DNA of 40,334 nt, taken from positions 1-40,334 of the forward strand of contig JAKEHO010000118.1 in NCBI GenBank assembly GCA_022614965.1. Reading direction: 5' to 3'. This stretch comes from Gammaproteobacteria bacterium (GTDB lineage Bacteria; Pseudomonadota; Gammaproteobacteria; JAKEHO01). Below are positions 35,101-40,334 of this stretch, in pieces. Every line of letters starts with the position of its first letter. The first letter of the stretch is position 1. The notes below the pieces were generated by a model. It was not told the DNA's origin. It saw nothing but the letters and a program-made list of their open reading frames with translations, and searched no databases. The translations under genes and the position numbers were made by a program.

Positions 35101-35831
35101 GAGTGCGGCAGGATGTTATTGTGATTGCTTAGCATGATTTGATTGGCCTCAAATAGGGATTCGAATGTGCCGGCGTCTGTCCAGCGGCCACGGCAGATAT
35201 CGTACTGCAGTTGCTTTTTTCTGATGTAGGCGTTGTTAACAGCGGTAATTTCCAGCTCACCGCGCAACGAAGGTTGAATGCGGCGAATGACATCAAAGAC
35301 CTGATCGTCGTACAGGTAGAGCCCCACTACGGCATACGATGATTTGGGGTTGCTCGGCTTTTCCTGGATCTCGAGAACCTGGTGCTCATCAAGTGCTGCG
35401 ACACCGAAGCGCTCCGGATCGCCCACTTCCTTCAGAAGAACGCGGGCGCCTTTTTCCTGTTTTTCGAAGGCATCGACGTAAGGCGCAATGCTGTATTCGA
35501 AGACGTTATCGCCAAGGATAACGCAGATTTTTTCCCCTAGGACAAAGTCCTCCGCTAGGGCGAGTGCATGAGCAATTCCACCGGCTTTTTCCTGGACCTT
35601 GTAGCTCAGGTGACATCCGAATTCCTCGCCGCTACCGAGGCATCGAACGACGTCGCCCATGTGTAAGGTACTGGTTACGACCAAGATGCTGCGGATGCCA
35701 GCGCCTGTCAGCTGTCTAATGGGATGATACAACATCGGCTCCGCGCCCACTGGCAGCAGGTGCTTATTTGTTGCCTTGGTTAGAGGATGCAGCCGCGTCC
35801 CGAGACCGCCGGCCAGTATGATCCCCTTCAT
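35097..35831 (-). CDS. Glucose-1-phosphate thymidylyltransferase (short RmlA type)
   Basis: The enzyme makes dTDP-glucose from dTTP and glucose-1-phosphate. The product is 244 aa. It has the nucleotidyltransferase signature KGIILAGGLGTRLHPLT followed by NKHLLPVGAEPMLYHPI. The metal/nucleotide segment is VILGDNVFE, and EIQEKPSNPKSSYAVVGLYLYD is the sugar-binding part. It is shorter than the roughly 290-aa RmlA of O-antigen clusters because it lacks the C-terminal allosteric extension, so feedback control by dTDP-rhamnose may be absent. ATG 35831 lies three bases after the rmlB-like stop; a TTG one codon earlier is less likely. Confidence 0.88.
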   Translation of the reverse strand: MKGIILAGGLGTRLHPLTKATNKHLLPVGAEPMLYHPIRQLTGAGIRSILVVTSTLHMGDVVRCLGSGEEFGCHLSYKVQEKAGGIAHALALAEDFVLGEKICVILGDNVFEYSIAPYVDAFEKQEKGARVLLKEVGDPERFGVAALDEHQVLEIQEKPSNPKSSYAVVGLYLYDDQVFDVIRRIQPSLRGELEITAVNNAYIRKKQLQYDICRGRWTDAGTFESLFEANQIMLSNHNNILPHS

Positions 35832-35834
35832 CAA

Positions 35835-36890
35835 TCAACCCAATCCCAAACGTTCCCCATGGTAACTCCCCGACGTGACCCGTTCACACCAAGCAAGGTT
35901 TTCGGTGTACCAACGTACTGTCTTACGCAATCCTGTGGGAAAGCTCTCTTCTGGTTGCCAGTTGAGCGCCTTCCGGATCATTTCTGTACTCATTGCGTAG
36001 CGTAGATCATGTCCTGGACGATCGGTTACGAACTCTATGAGATTCCGGTGCGGGACGTTTCTGGCATTGGGGAAAAGTTCATCGAGCAAGTCGCACAGCA
36101 TGTTAACCACCTCGATATTGGTCTTTTCACAGCCCCCGCCAATGTTGTAACTGGCCCCCGTCTTGCCTTTGCGCACGATTAAATATAAAGCGCGCACATG
36201 ATCTTCTACATAAAGCCAGTCTCGAAGGTTTTGTCCTGTCCCATAGACAGGTAGCGGCTTCCCTTTTAATGCCGCAAGGATCATTAAAGGTATGAGCTTT
36301 TCTGGAAACTGGTAGGGACCATAGTTGTTAGAGCAGTTACTGATGGTCACCGGCAGGCCGTACGTATGATGCCACGCTCGTACCACGTGGTCAGCCGATG
36401 CCTTGCTTGCGGAATATGGCGAGTGCGGCGCATAGGGCGTCGTTTCGGAAAATGGAGGGTCCGAAGGCTCCAACGATCCGAACACTTCATCGGTGGACGT
36501 GTGGTGAAACCTGAACATGTGCCTTCGATCGAGCGGCAGGCTGCGCCAATACTCTCGCGCGACCTCAAGTAGTGTATAGGTTCCGACAATGTTTGAATGA
36601 ATAAAGGCGCTGGGAGAATCAATCGATCGGTCAACGTGGGATTCAGCGGCTAGATGAACAATTGCATCAGGTGCAAAATCGTTCACAACCTGCCTAATAG
36701 CAGATGCTTCGCAGATATCTATCTGTGCAAAAGAGTATCGTGGGGAGTCCTTAAAATCTTGCATCGTCCACACGCTACCAGGAAATGACAGTTTATCAAC
36801 ATTAAAAACCTCAGCATTGGTCTCGTTTAGTAGGTACCGGATTAGGTTCGACCCGATAAAACCAGCGCCCCCAGTGACCAAGAGCCTCAA
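35835..36890 (-). CDS. rfbB: dTDP-glucose 4,6-dehydratase (RmlB/RfbB)
   Basis: RmlB converts dTDP-glucose to dTDP-4-keto-6-deoxyglucose. The product is 351 aa, an extended short-chain dehydrogenase. NAD binds at [16 protein letters not shown] (residues 6-21). The active site has [12 protein letters not shown] with Thr, Asp and Glu, and Y-x3-K in [12 protein letters not shown]. Substrate segments include [37 protein letters not shown]. The start is TTG: an in-frame TAG lies four codons upstream, and AGGA sits eight bases before the TTG. It is first in the rfbB-rmlA-degT run, with a candidate promoter at 36937-36964. No rmlC or rmlD gene is present, so rhamnose is not implied. Confidence 0.93.
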   Translation of the reverse strand: MRLLVTGGAGFIGSNLIRYLLNETNAEVFNVDKLSFPGSVWTMQDFKDSPRYSFAQIDICEASAIRQVVNDFAPDAIVHLAAESHVDRSIDSPSAFIHSNIVGTYTLLEVAREYWRSLPLDRRHMFRFHHTSTDEVFGSLEPSDPPFSETTPYAPHSPYSASKASADHVVRAWHHTYGLPVTISNCSNNYGPYQFPEKLIPLMILAALKGKPLPVYGTGQNLRDWLYVEDHVRALYLIVRKGKTGASYNIGGGCEKTNIEVVNMLCDLLDELFPNARNVPHRNLIEFVTDRPGHDLRYAMSTEMIRKALNWQPEESFPTGLRKTVRWYTENLAWCERVTSGSYHGERLGLG

Positions 36891-36936
36891 GGGTTGTTCC
36901 TAGGTTGGGGGAAAGACTTTGCCATTATGAACCTAC

Positions 36937-36964
36937 ATTGTAGTTGGCAGGTGACTCGAGGCAA
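36937..36964 (-). promoter_or_regulatory. Candidate sigma70 promoter of the rfbB-rmlA-degT operon
   Basis: On the minus strand TTGCCT (36959-36964) and TACAAT (36937-36942) are 16 bases apart, giving a leader of about 40 bases. The rest of the 214-base gap to suhB holds a small CCCT/AGGG hairpin at 37009-37024 without a T-run. Confidence 0.45.
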
Positions 36965-37104
36965 GGTCAGCCGTAGCTCATTTAAGGCTAAGGCAAGCGG
37001 TTGTGCTCCCCTCTTTGTAAAGGGTGCGAATGAGCAAAGGTCGGTGACGTGTCTTCGGTTGTAGGATGGTGTGATTGGTCAAGTCGCAGATCACAATGTG
37101 CTGC

Positions 37105-37902
37105 CTATTGTTGGAATGATCCGGAGAGGTGGGGCTGAATCGCTCGGATCATCGCTTTGAATATCTTTGGGTTGCCTGCTGCGATGTTACCGGTTCGAAG
37201 GTAATCATGGTCCCCATTTAAGTCACTTACCAAACCACCGGCTTCCTGCACGAGCAGGACCCCGGCCGCCATATCCCATTCTCGTAGCCCAAATTCCCAG
37301 AAGCCATCGAGCCGGCCACAGGCGATATAGGCAAGATCCAGCGCGGCCGATCCGGCCCGCCTGATCCCGGACGTGATGGGGGACAAAGCCTTAAAAGTGG
37401 CAAGGTAGATGTCAAGTCGTTCTTGATCTTTGAATGGGAACCCTGTGCCGATTAACGCGTGTTCAAGCCGTTTTTGCTGACTTACCCGGATCCGACGGTC
37501 ATTCATTAATGCCCCGGCACCCCGGGTAGCAGTGAAGAGCTCCTGGCGAAGCGGATCATAGACAACGCCCTGCTCGAGGATGCCCCTATGCCTTAGCGCA
37601 ACGGAGACAGCATACTGCGGAAAACCATGGAGATAGTTTATGGTGCCATCCAGTGGGTCGATTATCCACTGATACTTATCACTGCCTTGTTGCCCGCTCT
37701 CTTCAGCAATGATGCCATGATGTGGATACGCTTTATGGATGCGTCGAATGATCGCCTCTTCGGCCATCCGGTCTACTTCAGTAACGAAATCGTTGTATCC
37801 TTTTGGGCTTACCTCTAGGCCCTGAACCCGGTCCATATGTCTTACAATGATATCCCCTGCGGCGCGAGCGGCGCGGATGGCAATGTTCAACATGGGATGC
37901 AT
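37105..37902 (-). CDS. suhB: Inositol-1-monophosphatase family protein SuhB
   Basis: SuhB is a Mg-dependent inositol monophosphatase; in E. coli it also acts in the rRNA transcription antitermination complex. The product is 265 aa. Metal-binding residues lie in IIAEESG (E67, E68), WIIDPLDGTINYLHG (D82, D85) and REWDMAAGVLLVQEAGG. ATG 37902 gives MHPMLNIAIRAARAAGDII, nearly the E. coli start, and GGAG lies about ten bases upstream. A longer frame reaching 38019 would overlap the divergent trmJ and is rejected. The divergent suhB-trmJ pair is also found in E. coli. Confidence 0.94.
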   Translation of the reverse strand: MHPMLNIAIRAARAAGDIIVRHMDRVQGLEVSPKGYNDFVTEVDRMAEEAIIRRIHKAYPHHGIIAEESGQQGSDKYQWIIDPLDGTINYLHGFPQYAVSVALRHRGILEQGVVYDPLRQELFTATRGAGALMNDRRIRVSQQKRLEHALIGTGFPFKDQERLDIYLATFKALSPITSGIRRAGSAALDLAYIACGRLDGFWEFGLREWDMAAGVLLVQEAGGLVSDLNGDHDYLRTGNIAAGNPKIFKAMIRAIQPHLSGSFQQ

Positions 37903-37993
37903 GCGGAGTCTCCGCTTCTCAGTAGGTCCATGGCATTGTACGGGCGTATCAAGCAACATTGAAGACTGCAGCACAGAGGCGAGTATAGGCGGC

Positions 37994-38740
37994 ATGTCGT
38001 TTCGGATCTTTGACAACATTCGCGTAGTGCTTGTGGCGACGACTCATGCTGGCAATATCGGCGCTGCCGCGCGAGCGATGAAGGGAATGGGGCATCGACG
38101 CCTCTACCTCGTTAATCCAAAGACGTTTCCTTGCGCTGAAGCGACGGCACGCGCAGCCGGTGCCGATGATGTTCTGGCGGGCGCACAGGTGTTCGGTTCG
38201 CTCGCGGAGGCCCTTGCAGGTTGTGGCCTCGTTATTGGCACCAGTGCGCGCCGACGCAGCCTGCCCTGGCCCATGCTCGACCCGGTAGCTTGCGCTAGAA
38301 GGGTTATTCAGGAAGCAGAGATTGGCGAGGTCGCCTTGGTCTTCGGGCGCGAGCGGACAGGGCTTACCAATGAGGAACTCGATCTTTGCAATTCAGTTGT
38401 GCGGATCCCGGCAGATCCGGCGTTTAATTCACTGAACGTGGCAGCGGCGGTTCAGATCATCACCTATGAAGTTATGCGGACCGCCTATGGTAACGATCCG
38501 ATGGAGACTGGGCCGCGCGAGAACACCCCACTTGCGACTGCTGAGCAGATGGCTCAATTTTACGAGCATCTGGAGAGGCTCATGATCAAAATCGAATTTT
38601 TCGATCCGGACAAACCACGTCGGCTCATGCGTCGCCTAAAACGCCTGTTTAATAGGGTACAGCCTGATCAGAATGAGATTAATATCCTGCGAGGGATCCT
38701 CGCCAGCGCCGAGAAGGCGGTTAGAAAACGTCGCAATTAG
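37994..38740 (+). CDS. trmJ: tRNA (cytidine/uridine-2'-O-)-methyltransferase TrmJ
   Basis: TrmJ methylates the 2'-hydroxyl of nucleotide 32 in several tRNAs. The product is 248 aa. It is a SPOUT protein: the N-terminal IRVVLVATTHAGNIGAAARAMKGMG holds the RNA/SAM-site Asn and Arg. The trefoil-knot motifs are ALVFGRERTGLTNEEL and IPADPAFNSLNVAAAVQI. A basic C-terminal extension, KPRRLMRRLKRLFNRV, is typical of TrmJ over shorter SpoU proteins. ATG 37994 starts MSFRIFDNIRVVLV, and AGGCGG lies just before it. A longer frame from 37847 runs through the start of suhB and is not used. It ends three bases from the purM stop, tail to tail. Confidence 0.94.
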   Translation: MSFRIFDNIRVVLVATTHAGNIGAAARAMKGMGHRRLYLVNPKTFPCAEATARAAGADDVLAGAQVFGSLAEALAGCGLVIGTSARRRSLPWPMLDPVACARRVIQEAEIGEVALVFGRERTGLTNEELDLCNSVVRIPADPAFNSLNVAAAVQIITYEVMRTAYGNDPMETGPRENTPLATAEQMAQFYEHLERLMIKIEFFDPDKPRRLMRRLKRLFNRVQPDQNEINILRGILASAEKAVRKRRN

Positions 38741-38743
38741 ATC

Positions 38744-39793
38744 TCATCTCACGAACTCTATACGCATGCGTTTTTCACGAAGCGCCTCAACCGAGCCAAT
38801 GCGCCAAGCTTTCTCCCCTGAATTCTGAAGACACACAAGAGCATGTTCGGCATCTTTTTCCGCGACACAGGCGACCATGCCGATGCCACAATTAAAGGTG
38901 CGATACATTTCCTTGCGGTCAATATGACCTTTCTCTTGCAGCCATTGGAAGATTGGAGGCTCATCCCAGATTGTCGCATCGATGACAGCAGAAGCCGTCG
39001 CCGGCAAGATTCGCGGGACATTCTCGATCAACCCGCCACCGGTGATATGTGCTAGGCCGTGAACGGGGACTTTCTCAATGAGTCGGTGAATGGTTTGAAC
39101 ATAGATGCGCGTAGGTTCCAAGAGTACATGGCCAAGCGCCTTTCCATTAAAGTCTTGCCGCAGATCCGCCTCTTCCCGCGCAATTATCTTGCGGATCAGG
39201 GAGTAGCCATTGGAGTGTGGACCGCTCGATGCAATGCCGATAAGCACATCGCCGACTGCGATATGACGACCATCGATGATGTCGTCTCGTTCGACGATGC
39301 CAACGCCAAATCCTGCCAGATCATATTCGCCCGCTGCATACATATCAGGCATCTCTGCGGTCTCGCCACCGACGAGGGCCATGCCAGCGAGTTCGCATCC
39401 ATGGGCGATCCCAGCGACGACCGCCGTGGCCACCTCCAGATCCAGATGTGAGCAGGCGTAATAGTCGAGAAAGAACAATGGCTCAGCGCCCTGTACGCTG
39501 AGGTCGTTTGCGCACATTGCGACTAGATCAATCCCGACGGTGTCGTGTTTGCCCATGCTGAGGGCGAGCCTCAGCTTGGTTCCAACGCCATCGGTGCAGG
39601 ATACCAGGATAGGGTCACGGTACTTGAGCTTTGATAGGTCAAATAATGCGCTAAAGCCGCCAAGCCCGCCCATGACACCTGGACGTTGCGTCTGCTCTGC
39701 CATGGGCTTAATGCGATCAACGAGCCGGTTGCCTCGGTCGACGCTAACGCCCGCATCCTCGTAGGTCAGAGGGGCTTGATCATGGGAACTCAC
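38744..39793 (-). CDS. purM: Phosphoribosylformylglycinamidine cyclo-ligase PurM (AIR synthetase)
   Basis: PurM closes the imidazole ring to form 5-aminoimidazole ribotide in purine synthesis, using ATP. The product is 349 aa. Family motifs: [18 protein letters not shown] at the start, [37 protein letters not shown] (ATP/Mg site), [29 protein letters not shown], and FNCGIGM near the end. The start is GTG, giving MSSHDQAP; no Shine-Dalgarno is evident and the next ATG is too far in. It is divergent from a DUF2066-type gene, as in many gammaproteobacteria. purN is not adjacent within the window. Confidence 0.96.
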   Translation of the reverse strand: MSSHDQAPLTYEDAGVSVDRGNRLVDRIKPMAEQTQRPGVMGGLGGFSALFDLSKLKYRDPILVSCTDGVGTKLRLALSMGKHDTVGIDLVAMCANDLSVQGAEPLFFLDYYACSHLDLEVATAVVAGIAHGCELAGMALVGGETAEMPDMYAAGEYDLAGFGVGIVERDDIIDGRHIAVGDVLIGIASSGPHSNGYSLIRKIIAREEADLRQDFNGKALGHVLLEPTRIYVQTIHRLIEKVPVHGLAHITGGGLIENVPRILPATASAVIDATIWDEPPIFQWLQEKGHIDRKEMYRTFNCGIGMVACVAEKDAEHALVCLQNSGEKAWRIGSVEALREKRMRIEFVR

Positions 39794-39834
39794 GGGATGT
39801 AATGGTATCGGGCGAGCCTTGGGCGCTGCAAATC

Positions 39835-39863
39835 TTGACTTGGCAACTGCGCTCGAATAGCGT
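39835..39863 (+). promoter_or_regulatory. Candidate promoter of the DUF2066 gene
   Basis: TTGACT (39835-39840) and TAGCGT (39858-39863) are 17 bases apart. The -35 is strong and the -10 poor. The predicted start point falls at the ATG at 39871, which would make a leaderless message. Confidence 0.3.
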
Positions 39864-39870
39864 GCCCTGC

Positions 39871-40334
39871 ATGACCCGCCCTAGTCGCTTTGTCTTTCTT
39901 ATCGCGCTGATTTTCCCGCAGATATCGCTGGGGGCGCAGGTCTTCGGGCTATACGAGGCCGAGGTTCCTGCCGTCGATCAGACAGCGGTGACACGGAAGC
40001 AGGCCCTAGCCACCGCACTTCGCGTCGTACTGGTCAAGATCACGGGTGATCGCAATGTGGCTAGCCGGTCGGCCCTTGTCCCGCTCTTGGAAGACGCACA
40101 GCACTACGTGCAACAATACCGTTACCGTACGGAGTCACCGGCGACGGGCAACGGAACCGCCTCGAACACGGAGGGCTTGACACTGTGGGTGCGCTTTGAC
40201 GCAGGGGCGCTTGATCGACGGCTCCGGGAACTTGGCGTGTCCATATGGGACCAGGAGCGCCCGTCGACACTGGTTTGGCTCGTGATTGAAGACACCAAAG
40301 GGCGCCGACTCATTGGCACAGATGAGCCTTCCGA
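39871..40334 (+). CDS. DUF2066-type exported protein, 5' part
   Basis: The window ends inside this gene; 154 codons are visible and the frame is open to base 40334. It begins with a secretion signal: basic MTRPSR, then hydrophobic FVFLIALIF, and a likely cut after SLGA before [16 protein letters not shown] mature sequence ([11 protein letters not shown]). The segment [25 protein letters not shown] matches the start of DUF2066 proteins, which are periplasmic or membrane-associated and of unknown function. The position, divergent from purM, is the usual place of this family in gammaproteobacteria, where perM and hda commonly follow. Those lie beyond the window. Confidence 0.8.
   Translation, partial: MTRPSRFVFLIALIFPQISLGAQVFGLYEAEVPAVDQTAVTRKQALATALRVVLVKITGDRNVASRSALVPLLEDAQHYVQQYRYRTESPATGNGTASNTEGLTLWVRFDAGALDRRLRELGVSIWDQERPSTLVWLVIEDTKGRRLIGTDEPS

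Noticed and set aside
25859..36890. A complete O-antigen or capsule locus
   Set aside because: No polymerase, flippase, ABC exporter or chain-length gene is seen, so the region is better described as a smaller glycan-decoration set.
37847..38019. Long N-terminal extensions of trmJ and suhB that overlap each other
   Set aside because: Both conserved N-termini begin at the inner ATGs (37994 and 37902), and the overlap region is the shared promoter gap.

Overview
The window looks like a chromosomal segment of a gammaproteobacterium with moderate GC content. Three gene neighbourhoods support this: secA-argJ-mutT/thiE followed by yacG-zapD-coaE-pilD-pilC-pilB on the other strand; bamD divergent from rluD-pgeF with clpB beyond; and suhB divergent from trmJ. 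The last two resemble the E. coli arrangement. The exact order cannot be fixed by eye. A lineage of Chromatiales or Acidiferrobacter type is plausible, but this is inference. No rRNA, tRNA, IS element, CRISPR array or phage gene was seen.

Layout. 1-5272 (+): the 3' end of an M23 (NlpD/EnvC-type) peptidase, then secA, argJ and a Nudix/ThiE-like fusion gene. 5278-10819 (-): pilB, pilC, pilD, coaE, zapD and yacG, tightly packed and read in that order from a candidate sigma70 promoter. 10987-16949 (-): rluD-pgeF, then a glutamate dehydrogenase gene, then clpB with a near-consensus sigma32 promoter. 17071-17841 (+): bamD. 17905-21629 (-): sucC-sucD-nadE. 21833-24998 (+): a small PP0621-like gene, pilS and pilR, coupled by 4-nt overlaps. 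25338-25775 (+): pilA, behind a sigma54-type promoter and two almost identical CRP/Vfr-like palindromes, and closed by a strong terminator.

25859-36890 is the accessory part: a glycan region. Two tandem membrane proteins of GT-C/TMTC type, each with a long C-terminal (TPR-like) domain, follow pilA directly. A polyprenyl-phosphate-sugar-synthase-like GT2, a SAM methyltransferase, a GT4 glycosyltransferase and a FemAB/GNAT-like protein come next. On the opposite strand lie rmlB-like, rmlA-like and DegT aminotransferase genes. Together they could make a dTDP-amino-sugar, load sugar onto a lipid carrier and attach glycan outside the membrane. The position next to pilA suggests pilin O-glycosylation, but the acceptor is inferred only.

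37105-40334 returns to housekeeping genes: suhB divergent from trmJ, purM convergent with trmJ, and the 5' part of a DUF2066-type exported protein cut by the window edge. The window thus carries most of the type IV pilus core (PilA, B, C, D, S, R) in two separate blocks, with candidate decoration genes beside the pilin.
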